This document shows positions 20,815-31,515 of a stretch of DNA of 64,000 nt, in pieces. Position numbers and translations under genes: made by a program. Below the pieces are notes generated by a model, which made no database searches, was not told where the DNA came from, and was given only the letters and a program-made list of their open reading frames with translations. How positions within the stretch are numbered: the stretch's first letter is position 1; every line of letters begins with the position of its first letter. Location: positions 411,484,299 to 411,548,298 of the forward strand of contig NC_053392.1 of NCBI RefSeq assembly GCF_905171765.1. The letters are read 5' to 3'. Source of the DNA: Bufo bufo. Lineage: Eukaryota > Chordata > Amphibia > Anura > Bufonidae.

Positions 20815-21590
20815 ACGCAGCAGATTCATGTCAATTTTTTGTCTTGCTTTAGGTTCATTCACGCTATTGTCTGCCACGCAGCAGATTCATGTCAATTTTC
20901 TGTCTTTTCTTTAGGTTCATTCACGCTATTGTCTGCCACGCAGCAGATTCATGTCAATTTTCTGTCTTTTCTTTAGGTTCATTCACGCTCTATTGTCTGC
21001 CACGCAGCAGATTCATGTCAATTTTCTTTAGGTTCATTCACGCTATTGTCTGCCACGCAGCAGATTCATGTCAATTTTCTGTCTTTTCTTTAGGTTCATT
21101 CACGCTATTGTCTGCTACGCAGCAGATTCATGTCAATTTTCTGTCTTTTCTTTAGGTTCATTCACGCTATTGTCTGCCACGCAGCAGATTCATGTCAATT
21201 TTTTGTCTTGCTCTGGGGTCATTCACGCTATTGTCTGCCACGCAGCAGATTCATGTCAATTTTCTGTCTTTTCTTTAGGTTCATTCACGCTATTGTCTGC
21301 CACGCAGCAGATTCATGTCAATTTTCTGTCTTTTCTTTAGGTTCATTCACGCTATTGTCTGCCACGCAGCAGATTCATGTCAATTTTCTGTCTTTTCTTT
21401 AGGTTCATTCACGCTATTGTCTGCCACACAGCAGATTCATGTCAATTTTTTGTCTTGCTCTGGGTTCATTCACGCTATTGTCTGCCACGCAGCAGATTCA
21501 TGTCAATTTTTCTATCTCATTTAATGTTTTATTCACGTAATCATCTGCCACGCAGCAGATGCTCTTTCCGGTCTCGTTTCTTTCCCTGAC
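20815..21590 (+). repeat. 62-bp tandem repeat array in the Ngaro copy 1 leader
   Basis: About 13 units, period 62 bp over most of the array. Each contains TTCATTCACGCTATTGTC followed by a hairpin TCTGC-CACGCA-GCAGA and a T-rich spacer. One unit has an extra dinucleotide and one lacks part of the spacer. Copy 2 has the equivalent array with a 59-bp period. Apparent ORFs across the array are by-products of the repeat. Confidence 0.9.
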
Positions 21591-21962
21591 ACGCATCAGG
21601 TTTCAGTTGTGGTCTGCCACGTAGCAGTCCATGTTAGTTTTCCTGACACGCATCAGGTTCATCCACCGCCCTGACACGCATCAGGGAGAGGTTCTCACGT
21701 CTCATTTGCACTTCCTGACACGCATCAGGTGCTGTCGCGGTCCTGCCACGCAGCAGGTGCATCGGTCGCTCTACTCGCTCGGCCCGTTCTAACCTAGTTG
21801 CCCCTGATGCGCCTCAGGGGCTTCGCCTCTAGCCACCTAGCTAGTTCACGGGTTCCGGCCGCCCGCAAGGCATCAGGTCATTCAGGGGCGCCTCACAGGT
21901 GTCAGGCACGGTCAAGCTTGACCCAGCTTCCGCTCCCTGATTCACGTCAGGTTCTACTTTTC
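21591..21962 (+). other. Series of covarying hairpins in the Ngaro copy 1 leader
   Basis: Dispersed hairpins with 5-7-bp stems and 6-nt loops: CCTGA-CACGCA-TCAGG (several), CCTGC-CACGCA-GCAGG, CTGC-CACGTA-GCAG, CCCCTGA-TGCGCC-TCAGGGG and CCTGA-TTCACG-TCAGG. Stem bases change in pairs while the loop is mostly kept. Confidence 0.75.
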
Positions 21963-22120
21963 TTCTGCTTATCTCAAACCTCACCCCATGTTTCTAGGGT
22001 CACCCCGGAGGTCTGTCTGGTTCAAAGTTCGCTAGGTGAATTCCTCAAGGTACCAATCCTAGGCCATCTTTTTCATCCAGGTCACTTCCGTTTACGATTT
22101 CATCCGCCAAGTCCAGCACG

Positions 22121-23260
22121 ATGTCCCACGCATCTGATATCGCCGACACCTGCTCTATTCCGGAATCGCCCGGCTCGGCCCATGGAAGCACTCTTTCATT
22201 TAGGCAATGGACCATTCCGAAACTTATGACCAAACTAACCAGGAGAGGCATCCGCTATCCTGCCTCAGCCCGCAAAGCTGAGTTGTACAGGCTACTGACG
22301 GCGGAGCCTATCTCAGCGGCAGAAGATCAGGTGTCCCTGTCCACGATCCAGACAGCGCTGGCCCAGCTTCATTCCGCTATCAACACTCTTACAAGTTCAG
22401 TGTCCGACATGCAGACCAGGTTGCTGGTGGTGGAAACCAGACCATCAATTTCAAGCACTCCCACTTCTCCGGTTCCAGGCCCGTCCGCCATTCATGCCCC
22501 AACCCCGAGTCAGGCTCCCAGCTCCTTCACCATTTCCCCATCACACTTCGTTCCCGATAACATCCGGAAGGATATTTTGTCAGGTAAAGACATTAACTTG
22601 GCTTCCATACCTATTTCTACCAACGACTCCGACGAGAACAGGACCATTGCATGTGGAGACGTATCAGTGGTTCTCAAGTCCAAAGACGCCCGGTTGCATA
22701 AAAAGCTCTCCATTCCAGAGTTCGTGCTGGCCTTCAGCCTTTTCCGAGACATCCTATGCTCTGCCCAACCGCACCGCAGAGAGGAACTCGACACCTACCT
22801 CTACAGGGTCACTGATTTGGGACACAAGTATGGAGGTCACGCATTTTACGATTATCATCGCTCGTTCTCCGCCAAAGCCGCTGCTGCTCTGTCCCAGTTC
22901 CAGCACATCACGGATTGGTCCACACTAGACATGGAGCTCTTCTGCAGGCACTTTGCGGGCCTCAAAGCTCCCACTTGTGCCAATTGCCAGTCCATCTTGC
23001 ATTCCTCCGACTGGTGTCCCAATTCAGGGGCCCTGGCCCAAGGCAGACCCTCGGCCTTCCCTTCCGGGTCTTCGAGTTCAGGGCAGAACACAGACAAATG
23101 GGGCAGGCCCATAGTGTTTTTGGGCAGAAGTCAGGTTTGTAACAACTTCAACTGGTCTGATTGCTATTTCGCAAAATGCAAGGCTTTGCATGTTTGCACC
23201 ATTTGTTTCAGGGCCCATCCCCAGTCGTCCTGTCCGCAAAGGTCATCAAAACAGCTATGA
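22121..23260 (+). CDS. Ngaro-like gag protein, copy 1
   Basis: 379 residues, from the ATG at 22121 just after the splice junction (22116/22117). Residues ~24-50 form a SAP-like helix pair (WTIPKLMTKLTRRGIRYPAS, then ARKAELYRLL), a fold that binds DNA or chromatin. A coiled, Ser/Thr-rich linker follows, then a conserved central domain (VPDNIRKDILSGKDINLASI to REELDTYLYRVTDLGHKYGG). The C-terminus carries Cys/His clusters (CANCQS; CNNF, C, C, HVCTICFRAHP, C) likely to bind zinc and RNA. It stops at TGA followed by CTAG, with RT continuing in the same frame. It is nearly identical to copy 2 and related to copy 3. Confidence 0.85.
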   Translation: MSHASDIADTCSIPESPGSAHGSTLSFRQWTIPKLMTKLTRRGIRYPASARKAELYRLLTAEPISAAEDQVSLSTIQTALAQLHSAINTLTSSVSDMQTRLLVVETRPSISSTPTSPVPGPSAIHAPTPSQAPSSFTISPSHFVPDNIRKDILSGKDINLASIPISTNDSDENRTIACGDVSVVLKSKDARLHKKLSIPEFVLAFSLFRDILCSAQPHRREELDTYLYRVTDLGHKYGGHAFYDYHRSFSAKAAAALSQFQHITDWSTLDMELFCRHFAGLKAPTCANCQSILHSSDWCPNSGALAQGRPSAFPSGSSSSGQNTDKWGRPIVFLGRSQVCNNFNWSDCYFAKCKALHVCTICFRAHPQSSCPQRSSKQL

Positions 23261-23264
23261 CTAG
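23258..23264 (+). promoter_or_regulatory. Candidate stop-codon readthrough site TGA-CTA-G (copy 1)
   Basis: The gag stop TGA is followed by CTAG and the frame then stays open into RT. UGA-CUA-G is a known readthrough context in animal genes and some RNA viruses. Copy 2 has the same motif at the same place. Confidence 0.55.
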
Positions 23265-23866
23265 CTGGAGTCAACGTTGATCTACTAGCCGCCCTCCTGC
23301 TGCATCACCACGATCCCGCTTTCGTGCAGTTTTTGGTCTCCAGTTTTTCACAGGGGTTCCATACAGGGCTAGTTTCCTCCCCGCAAACAACTTGGGAGGG
23401 TTCCAATCTCCGTTCCGCCTTGGCAGATCCTGAATCAGTGGACTCCCTCATCCAGTCTGAGATCAGTAAGGGTTTCCTCCTGGGTCCATTCGTAGTTCCC
23501 CCCTTTGACATCTGGAGGGTCAACCCCATTGGCCTGGTCACAAAAAAAAATTCAAATAAAAAAAGACTGATATTCGACCTTTCTGCTCCTCATGCTTCCA
23601 GCACACCTAGTTTAAATTCACTCATCCCTTCAGAAGACTTCTCTATGTGGTACTCCTCCTTGGACGAAGCCATTCGGTTGATCCTTCAGCTGGGGTCAGG
23701 CGCGTGGCTTTCCAAGGCGGACATTGCCGACGCCTTCAAACTTCTTCCAGTTTCACCCCATTTATGGAAATTCTACGGCATCAAGTGGAGGGAACGGTAC
23801 TATTTCTCAGACAGACTGACGTTTGGATCAAAGAGCAGTCCCTGGCTCTTTGATCAATTGGCCACA

Positions 23867-24526
23867 TGTCACGAGGGTATCAAGAGCCACGTCTGACTCC
23901 GTTATACCCGGGGTCAGGAAGTCGCAGCGGGTGGCTGCGCGCTCTATATCTAAAGATCACTGTGTTTCTTAGTTATTGTTTTCTGTGTTTGCCTTGCTAT
24001 CCTTTTTGTCTCTCTCAGGGATCCGTAGCTTCTCCTCCTCAGCTGTTTCTTGTCTGCCACTCCCTACCTCCTTATATTCTCCCCTCACACTTCTCTAGTT
24101 GCCAGTTATAGAGCTTCCTGCCTGGACATCTATACTGACCCACTGGAGTGGTTAATCCTGGTTGTTGTTCCTGTGTGCTACCCTCCGGATCCCTGTTTGG
24201 CTTATTGTTGTCTCTTGTTGTCGCCCACCTGGGAATATATGTTGAGTCTGTGTTGTCTGTCCTCCCCTTGGTGTTTTCCCTTAGAGTTAGTGGTGCGGAC
24301 TAGTGTTCCCATCGCCCTGCTCACTACCTAGGGCTCAGCTCAGGGAAAGCCAGGGCTTTAGGCACGTGATCGGCGTACGGGTGAGGAACCCGTCTAGGGA
24401 CGTCAGGGCAGCCAGGTGCCAGCCACCAGGTGAGTCAGGGGTCACCATCTTCCCTCTCACTTGGGCAGGGCCTTCCTCGTTCCCTCCCTCTGTGTCACGT
24501 ATGTGATAGCCACGCCGACCGTGATA
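23867..24526 (+). repeat. Gypsy 5' LTR
   Basis: 660 bp, TG...TA, with short inverted ends TGTCACG/CGTGATA. The sequence after it (TTATAACTGGCCC) would hold the primer site, but I cannot match it confidently to a tRNA. Confidence 0.92.
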
Positions 24527-24621
24527 TTATAACTGGCCCTTACTTTTTGAGAAAAAAAAAATATAATTTTTTTTTTTTAATTGTTGTTTTTTTTTTTCTC
24601 TCTCTCTACTTAGAATCCAAT

Positions 24622-25578
24622 ATGGATCCTATTGATGCCTTGGCAGAACAGCTTCAAAGCCTGTCTTTGGAGGTGGCAGGATTGAAGGCGTCTGTTCTCC
24701 AACAACAGCAGCAAATGCAGCAGACCGCACCCCCAGTGGTTGCTATGGGTAACCAGGTTGTCACTGAACCCAAGGTTGCTCTTCCCGACAGGTTTTCTGG
24801 GGGAAGGGACAAATTTGCAACGTTCCGTGAGGCCTGCAAATTATATTTTAAGTTGCGCGCTTACTCCTCAGGTCATGAAGAACAGCGGGTAGGGATTGTC
24901 ATTTCCCTGCTTCAGGGGGATCCGCAATCCTGGGCGTTCTCGTTACCCCCTGGTTCTCAGGCTCTTCGGTCAGTGGAGGGATTTTTTGGGGCTTTGGGTC
25001 TTATATATGATGACCCTGACCGAGTCGCCCTGGCTGAGTCGAAGTTACGGAGACTCCTACAGGGAGATCGGTCAGCAGAGGAATATTGCTCAGAGTTCCG
25101 TAGGTGGGCTACGGATACTCAGTGGAACGACCCGGCTCTCAGGAGTCAGTTCTGCTCTGGGTTATCTGAAAGGGTTAAGGATGCACTGGCGCTGTATGAG
25201 ACCCCCCTTTCCCTTGATGCTGTTATGTCCCTCTCTATCAGAATAGATAGACGTCTTAGGGAGAGATCGAAAATTCCGGAGCAATTGGTTACCTCTCCCA
25301 AGCAACAGTCAGCCTGTACTGACTTAGATGAGCCTATGCAGCTAGGCGGAAATTCTCGTCAGGTCCGTCCTCCCGAGGTTCGCCGTAGGGGGGGGCTTGT
25401 TTTTTCTGTGGGGGGAGGGGTCATTTCATTAATGTCTGTCCCTCCTTTCTCAAAAACAAAAGACCGTCGGAAAACTACTAACCCCGGGCTGTGCGGAGGA
25501 TGTCAGCCGGGGGGTATACGTTTCCTCCATACGAACATCTTAATTTGTGTTACCAGCGGTCATTGTTTTTGGTGTTAA
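24622..25578 (+). pseudogene. Gypsy gag, frameshifted
   Basis: It starts MDPIDALAEQLQSLSLEVAG at 24622. Matrix/capsid-like sequence follows (LPDRFSGGRDKFATFREACK; YDDPDRVALAESKLRRLLQG; AEEYCSEFRRWATDTQWND). At a run of eight G (25388-25395) the frame leaves the nucleocapsid: a CCHC zinc knuckle (CFFC, GRGH, INVC) is encoded in the -1 frame from about 25395. The open frame therefore ends in unrelated sequence. Gag packages the RNA in this family; this copy cannot make a complete one without a frame change. Confidence 0.8.
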
Positions 25579-26431
25579 GACGGAGTCTATTTCTGTTTTT
25601 CTAGACAGTGGAGCAGGGGTAAACTTGATTGATGCCCATTTTGCCCGCACTATGGGTTTGTCTCTCTGTACGCTGCAGAGACCTATTCCCGTATTCGCTA
25701 TAGATTCTGCTCCTCTGTCTCAGAGAAACCTCACCCACATTGTTCGTAATTTACACCTTCGGGTAGGGGACCACCATAATGAGTGTCTTGCATGTTACGT
25801 TCTGGAGGGCCTTCCCTCTCCGGTGGTATTGGGTCTTCCCTGGTTGGTGGCGCACAATCCAGTGGTGGATTGGCAGGCCAGGGAGATATTGGAGTGGAGT
25901 GAGCATTGCAGAGGGAATTGCTTAAATAACAATTGCTTAATCGCCTCCATAGCTTCCCTACCTATATTTATTTCGGACTTTGAGGACGTTTTTTCTGAAA
26001 AGGGTTGTCAGAAACTACCACCTCATCGTCCTTATGATTGCCCGGTTAACCTGATTCCCGGGGCAAAATTACCCAAGTCCAGGTTGTATAATCTTTCGGG
26101 TCCCGAGAGACAAGCCATGAAAGATTATATCTCCGAGAGTCTGGCTAAGGGACACATCAGACCCTCTTCTTCAGCCGTGGCTGCAGGGTTTTTCTTTGTT
26201 AAAAAGAAAGATGGGGGCCTGCGTCCTTGCTTAGATTTCCGTGAGTTAAACCAGATAACCATCCGTGACCCATACCCTCTTCCTCTCATTCCTGACCTTT
26301 TTAATCAGATTGCGGGTGCTAAGTGGTTCTCCAAACTTGATCTTAGGGGGGCCTACAATCTGATTCGTATCAGGGAAGGGGATGAGTGGAAGACAGCTTT
26401 TACACCCCTGAGGGGCATTATGAAAATCTAG
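25547..26431 (+). pseudogene. Gypsy pol, 5' part (protease and N-terminal RT)
   Basis: An aspartic protease with active-site DSGAG ([16 protein letters not shown], ~residues 17-32) and the ALGLPWL-type flap region ([17 protein letters not shown]). RT begins around residue 150 ([20 protein letters not shown]) and runs through [20 protein letters not shown] and [16 protein letters not shown]. The frame is lost at about 26400 by a small indel, and the rest of RT continues in another frame from about 26407. Normal pol is a single protein, so this is a disabling break. Confidence 0.85.
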
Positions 26432-28772
26432 TTATGCCTTTCGGTCTGACCAATGCCCCTGCTGTCTTCCAACATTTCGTTAATGATATTTTTAGTCATC
26501 TCATCGGCAGGTTTGTAGTCATTTACCTAGCTGATCTGAAAACACATGAGGTGCATGTCAGGCAAGTACTGCAGGTCCTACGGACGAATAAATTATATGC
26601 GAAAATTGAAAAATGTGTCTTCGCTGTTCAGGAATTACAGTTCCTGGGATATCTTTTATCTGCTTCAGGTTTCCGCATGGATCCTGGGAAGGTCCAGGCA
26701 ATTTTAGATTGGGATCTTCCTGAGAACCTTAAAGCCCTACAACGGTTTTTGGGTTTCGCTAATTTCTATAGAAAGTTCATTAAAAATTATTCAGTGATCG
26801 TTAAACCCCTTACCGACATGACTAGGAAGGGGATGGATTTTTCCAAATGGTCTGACGCCGCTAAAGATGCATTTTCCTCTCTAAAAGAGAGGTTTACCTC
26901 GGCACCTGTTCTAATTCAACCTGATGTCTCCCAGCCTTTTATTGTCGAGGTAGATGCGTCAGAGGTGGGAGTGGGAGCTGTATTGTCTCAGGGTCCGTCT
27001 CCTGGCAAATGGCATCCTTGCGCTTTCTTTTCCAAAAAATTATCTTCTGCGGAGAGGAATTATGATATTGGAAATAGGGAACTGTTGGCGATTAAACTGG
27101 CGCTTGAAGAGTGGCGTCACTTCTTAGAGGGAGCAATCCACCCCGTCACGGTGATTACGGATCACAAGAACCTTCTGTACCTAGAATCGGCTAAACGTCT
27201 CACCCCTAGACAAGCTAGGTGGTCGCTATTCTTTACCAGATTTAACTTTGTAATCACCTATCGTCCTGGGGCAAAAAATATCAAGGCAGACGCATTATCT
27301 CGTAGTTTCCCTGGAGGGGGTAATGTTTGTGATCCGGTACCTATTTTACAAAGAGGAGTGGTTGTCTCTGCTGTACACTCTGTTCTAGAGGGAAAGGTGT
27401 TAGAGGCTCAGGGGGACGCCCCGGCCTCTTGTCCCTCAGAGAAATTGTTTGTACCGTTAAACCTGCGTCTTGAATTATTAAAAGAACATCATAATTCGGC
27501 ACTTGCTGGACACCCGGGTAGTAAAGCAACCTTGGAGCTTTTATCTCGTCGTTTTTGGTGGCCAAGGTTGCGTCAGGATGTAATGGATTTCGTGTCTACT
27601 TGTTCTACTTGTGCATGCGCGAAAGTCTCTCATACACGTCCAGCAGGGTCTTTATTGCCACTTTTCATCCCCAATAGGCCATGGACACATCCGTCAATGG
27701 ATTTCATCACTGACTTACCGTTGTCGGCGGGTAAAACAGTTATCTTGGTAGTAGTAGACAGGTTTAGCAAAATGGTACACTTTATTGCACTACCCGCACT
27801 TCCTAATGCTAAAACTCTCGCTCAGGTGTTTATCAGTGAAATCGTGAAGCTTCACGGGGTCCCTTCCGATGTGGTTTCGGATCGGGGAACCCAGTTTATT
27901 TCTAAGTTTTGGAAGGCTTTTTGTTCCCGTTTGGGGGTTCACTTGTCCTTTTCCTCAGCCTTCCATCCTCAGTCGAATGGACAGACTGAGCGTACCAACC
28001 AAAACCTAGAAACATATTTAAGGTGTTTTGTGTCTGAAAACCAAGAGTTGTGGTCATCATATTTACCGTTAGCTGAGTTTGCCATAAATAATCATTATCA
28101 GGAGTCCACTGGCAAGTCACCATTCCTTGGTGCATACGGTTTTCATCCCCAATTTTGTACTTTCAAAGAGGGGGGGTCTTCTGGGGTTCCCGAAGAGGAA
28201 AGGTTTTCTTCATCTCTTTCATCGGTATGGCAGAAGGTGCAAGTTAACTTGAAAAAGATGAGTGGTAAATATAAATGCATGGCCGATAAGAAACGGTCGC
28301 CAGGTCCGGACCTAGGAGTGAATGACTATGTGTGGTTGTCTACTAGGAATATTAAGTTGAAGGTTCCCTCTTGGAAACTGGGTCCTAGGTTCATTGGTCC
28401 CTATAAAATAGTAGCCGTCATTAACCCTGTGGCTTTTCGCCTGGAGCTACCTCAGACTTTTAAGATCCATAACGTCTTCCATAAATCGTTACTCAAGAAG
28501 TATGTTCCACCTCTAGAACCATCGCCGCTGCCACCTCCTCCTGTTATTGTGGATGGTAATCTGGAGTTTCAAATAGCCAGAATTGTTGATTCTCGTCGGG
28601 TCCGCCGCTCTCTTCAGTATCTGGTGCATTGGAGGGGTTACGGTCCCGAGGAAAGAATGTGGGTTCCAGCGTCAGAGGTAAACGCCAACAGGTTAATTCA
28701 GACTTTCCATGCCTCTCATCCGGAGAGACCTGGTCCTGAGTGTCCAGAGGCCCCTCGTGAAAGGGGGGGTAC
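26407..28772 (+). pseudogene. Gypsy pol, 3' part (RT, RNase H, integrase, chromodomain)
   Basis: It resumes with [20 protein letters not shown]. The catalytic YxDD region reads VVIYLADLKTHE: the second Asp position and several following residues are missing, so polymerase activity is lost. RNase H follows (FIVEVDASEVGVGAVLSQG), then integrase with an HHCC finger (HHNSALAGHPG...CSTCACAK) and core motifs (MDFITDLPLS, VVSDRGTQFISKFWK, HPQSNGQTERTNQ with the catalytic Glu). Near the end is a chromodomain (YLVHWRGYGPEERMWVPASE), which in chromoviruses targets insertion to marked chromatin. The frame runs into the 3' LTR before stopping at 28878. Confidence 0.88.
28760..28772 (+). promoter_or_regulatory. 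Gypsy polypurine tract
   Basis: AAAGGGGGGGTAC immediately before the 3' LTR, the expected plus-strand primer position. Confidence 0.75.
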
Positions 28773-29432
28773 TGTCACGAGGGTATCAAGAGCCACGTCT
28801 GACTCCGTTATACCCGGGGTCAGGAAGTCGCAGTGGGTGGCTGCGCACTCTATATCTAAAGATCACGGTGTTTCTTAGTTATTGTTTTCTGTGTTTGCCT
28901 TGCTATCCTTTTTGTCTCTCTCAGGGATCCGTAGCTTCTCCTCCTCAGCTGTTTCTTGTCTGCCACTCTCTACCTCCTTATATTCTCCCCTCACACTTCT
29001 CTTGTTGCCAGTTATAGAGCTTCCTGCCTGGACATCTATACTGACCCACTGGAGTGGTTAATCCTGGTTGTTGTTCCTGTGTGCTACCCTCTGGATCCCT
29101 GTTTGGCTTATTGTTGTCTCTTGTTGTCGCCCACCTGGGAATATATGTTGAGTCTGTGTTGTCTGTCCTCCCCTTGGTGTTTTCCCTTAGAGTTAGTGGT
29201 GCGGACTAGTGTTCCCATCGCCCTGCTCACTACCTAGGGCTCAGCTCAGGGAAAGCCAGGGCTTTAGGCACGTGATCGGCGTACGGGTGAGGAACCCGTC
29301 TAGGGACGTCAGGGCAGCCAGGTGCCAGCCGCCAGGTGAGTCAGGGGTCACCATCTTCCCTCTCACTTGGGCAGGGCCTTCCTCGTTCCCTCCCTCTGTG
29401 TCACGTATGTGATAGCCACGCCGACCGTGATA
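28773..29432 (+). repeat. Gypsy 3' LTR
   Basis: 660 bp, same ends as the 5' LTR with a few substitutions. It is followed by the CCACA duplication and the resumed Ngaro RT. Confidence 0.92.
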
Positions 29433-30417
29433 CCACAGCTCTCCACTGGGTCTTGGTCAACCACGGCGGATGCTCCAGGGTCATCCATTATCTTGATGAC
29501 TTCCTGTTGATCGAGACCGCAGATCAAGCACCCAATCAGCTCCAGGTACTTCTCGACTTGTTCTCAAAACTGAACGTCCCGATTGCCCCAGCAAAAGTTG
29601 AAGGTCCATCTTCAGTCATAACATTCCTGGGGATCATCTTGGATACTGGTAAGATGGAAGCCAGATTGCCCGACGAAAAACTCCTAAAAATCCAAGATTC
29701 CATCAGGAGGTCTGTCGCGGCCAGGACCCTCACCAAGGTCGAACTCCAGTCGATTCTGGAAATGTTAAATTTTGCCTCCAAGATCATGCCCCAGGGGCGG
29801 GCATTCATCTCTAGATTGCTGCAACTTTTACCTGCTGCCTCGGATCAGGACTCCTTGATCCACCTCGACGCCGCCGCAACGGCCGATCTCCACATGTGGC
29901 ACCATTTCCTGTCCAGCTGGAATGGCATCTCCCTCTTCGTCCCTTCCTGGGATGATAATTCTCCCACCGTGTTTTCCGACGCAGCAGGTTCAAAAGGGTT
30001 TGCAGCCATTTTCAACAACCACTGGTTCGAGGGTCCCTGGCCGCCTCAGATTTCTTCCATCCAGAGTTCAATCAAATCCTCTCCACTGTTAGAAATCTAT
30101 CCCATCGTGGCAGCTGCCCAGACCTGGGGGGAGATCTGGAGGAACAAGCCTGTCGTCTTGGTCACGGACAATCAGGCAGTGGTAGAAATCCTCAGCAAAG
30201 GTCGCTCCTTTTCCCCACAAATCATGCCCTTTGTCCGCAGATTAGTATGCCTTGCCTTAAAATACAACTTTCATTTTTCATGCAGGTTCATACAGTGTTC
30301 AGCAAACACAGCAGCTGATGCCCTCTCCCGTTTCAACTTCCCGGTTTTCTTTCAGGTGATGCCAGACGCAGATCTATCAGGGGTCCCTCCACCCGCCCGC
30401 GAGACACTGATGATGGA

Positions 30418-31356
30418 TTGAGCAAACATGTCAGAACAGCTAAGTCACTCATCCATAACTCCTTATCCCTCAATACAGCCAGGAACTACAAGACAGGGTG
30501 GGAAACCTTCACACAATTCTCCCTCAGACACCCACAAGAAAATCTGGACCAAACAACTTATGTCATGGCATTCCTGGCTTATTGTCACACAGACCTTCAC
30601 CTATCTTTCAGCACCATCAAATTATACCTTGCAGGGGTACAACATTTCCTCACTTTACATTTCCCAGGCAGCCAGTCCATATTTTCTTCTCAGGCCATTA
30701 AATCCACCCTCAGAGGGATCCAAAAGAGCAGCAACAAGCCGGAGTCCCGCAGGAAACCAGTCACCGGGGCAATGTTCAGGGCTTTTTCCACCTCCCTAGA
30801 CAACGATCCTTTCGGGCCATACAAAAGCATAGTGATCAAAGCAGCCATGTATCTCTGTTTCTACGGGTTCTTACGGTCCGGGGAATTCACCAGCTCTCCC
30901 GGACACGCAGGCCCCACTTCAGACCAGCTGGTCGGGCAGCAGACGCATTGCACCCTTTCTCTCCCTTCCACCAAAACTTCTCAAGTGGGACCACCAGTCA
31001 AAATTATCTACTTCCAGACCTTCAATGAATGGTGCCCGGTTGCCGTGTTCAAAAAGCTTCTCGCCATCTCAAAGGTTTCCACGCCAGGCAGCCCTCTCTT
31101 TCCCTTCAACTCCAAATATCTCACGGCTTCACAGTTCATCCATCATATCAGAACTTTAGCTTCCGGACTAGGGTTTGACGCCAAGGCCATCTCGGGACAT
31201 TTATTTCGCATAGGCACGGCTTCCGCAGCGTCAAGTCACGGGGTCCCAGCACACGTCATCCAGAAGATAGGCAGATGGCAATCCTCCTGCTTCACGCATT
31301 ATATCCCTAGTCCGCGAGCCGAGATCGCCAAAGCCTTCACCAGCTTAGCTCTATGA
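30418..31356 (+). CDS. Tyrosine recombinase of Ngaro copy 1
   Basis: About 312 residues of a phage-integrase-type tyrosine recombinase that would integrate the circular DNA intermediate. The N-terminal SAM-like region is KSLIHNSLSLNTARNYKTGW. Catalytic motifs are FLRSGEFT (first Arg), TKTSQVG (Lys), SGHLFRIGTAS (His-x-x-Arg) and a C-terminal GRWQSSCFTHYI with the nucleophilic Tyr. No ATG precedes the domain. The frame overlaps the end of RT in the -1 register (RT stop 30419-30421; YR frame open through TTG at 30418), so expression probably needs recoding. All catalytic residues are intact, unlike copy 2. Confidence 0.85.
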   Translation: MSKHVRTAKSLIHNSLSLNTARNYKTGWETFTQFSLRHPQENLDQTTYVMAFLAYCHTDLHLSFSTIKLYLAGVQHFLTLHFPGSQSIFSSQAIKSTLRGIQKSSNKPESRRKPVTGAMFRAFSTSLDNDPFGPYKSIVIKAAMYLCFYGFLRSGEFTSSPGHAGPTSDQLVGQQTHCTLSLPSTKTSQVGPPVKIIYFQTFNEWCPVAVFKKLLAISKVSTPGSPLFPFNSKYLTASQFIHHIRTLASGLGFDAKAISGHLFRIGTASAASSHGVPAHVIQKIGRWQSSCFTHYIPSPRAEIAKAFTSLAL

Positions 31357-31394
31357 GTTCCACCTTTATATTTCCTACCCGTTGACTTTTGCCG

Positions 31395-31515
31395 CTCATT
31401 TAGCTCGCACCCGGCCATGGCTTCCCGCACACCCCAGCCATCTATAGTTGACAGTCATGTCATCCCTTCCCCCTTGGTTCTTCTTCACAGTCTCCCACCG
31501 TAGCCAGGACCACAA
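31395..31515 (+). repeat. Ngaro copy 1 B1 repeat
   Basis: 121 bp, CTCATTTAGCTCGC... to ...CCAGGACCACAA. It matches B2 (31661-31781) and directly abuts A2. Confidence 0.9.

Larger units (their letters stand above)
23867..29432 (+). mobile_element. Ty3/gypsy chromovirus LTR retrotransposon, 5.57 kb
   Basis: Two 660-bp LTRs start TGTCACGAGGG and end ACCGTGATA. The insertion duplicated CCACA (23862-23866 and 29433-29437), confirmed by the uninterrupted copy 2 sequence. It encodes gag, protease, RT, RNase H, integrase and a C-terminal chromodomain, the order of a Metaviridae chromovirus. Gag and pol carry frameshifts and the RT active site is damaged, so the copy is inactive. The LTRs differ at only a few positions, so the insertion is fairly recent. 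Confidence 0.93.
23261..30421 (+). pseudogene. Ngaro-like RT-RNase H, copy 1, split by the gypsy insertion
   Basis: The 5' part (23261-23866) encodes FDLSAPHASSTPSLNSLIPS, WLSKADIADAFKLLPV and LTFGSKSSPWLFDQLAT. After the gypsy it resumes at 29438 (one copy of the CCACA duplication is 29433-29437) with LHWVLVNHGG, VIHYLDDFLLIE (catalytic YxDD intact), the connection region, and RNase H with VFSDAAGSKGF, EIYP and LVTDNQAVVEIL, ending NTAADALSRF. The gypsy is the only large disruption seen. The last codons overlap the recombinase frame. Copy 2 gives the uninterrupted protein. Confidence 0.85.

Noticed and set aside
20731..21589. Short frames beginning MSIFCLFFRFIHAIVC across the Ngaro leader
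   Set aside because: They are by-products of the 62-bp repeat; the hairpins, not the peptides, are conserved between copies.
20815..21590. Regularly spaced repeats resembling a CRISPR array
   Set aside because: Spacers are near-identical, not unique; the context is a eukaryotic YR retrotransposon with no cas genes.
22494..22928. Alternative frames within the Ngaro gag genes (also 34448-34882)
   Set aside because: They are conserved only because the two copies are nearly identical DNA, and they have no counterpart in divergent copy 3.
24527..24545. Assigning a specific tRNA primer to the gypsy element
   Set aside because: The sequence after the 5' LTR does not clearly match the 3' end of a tRNA I can verify.
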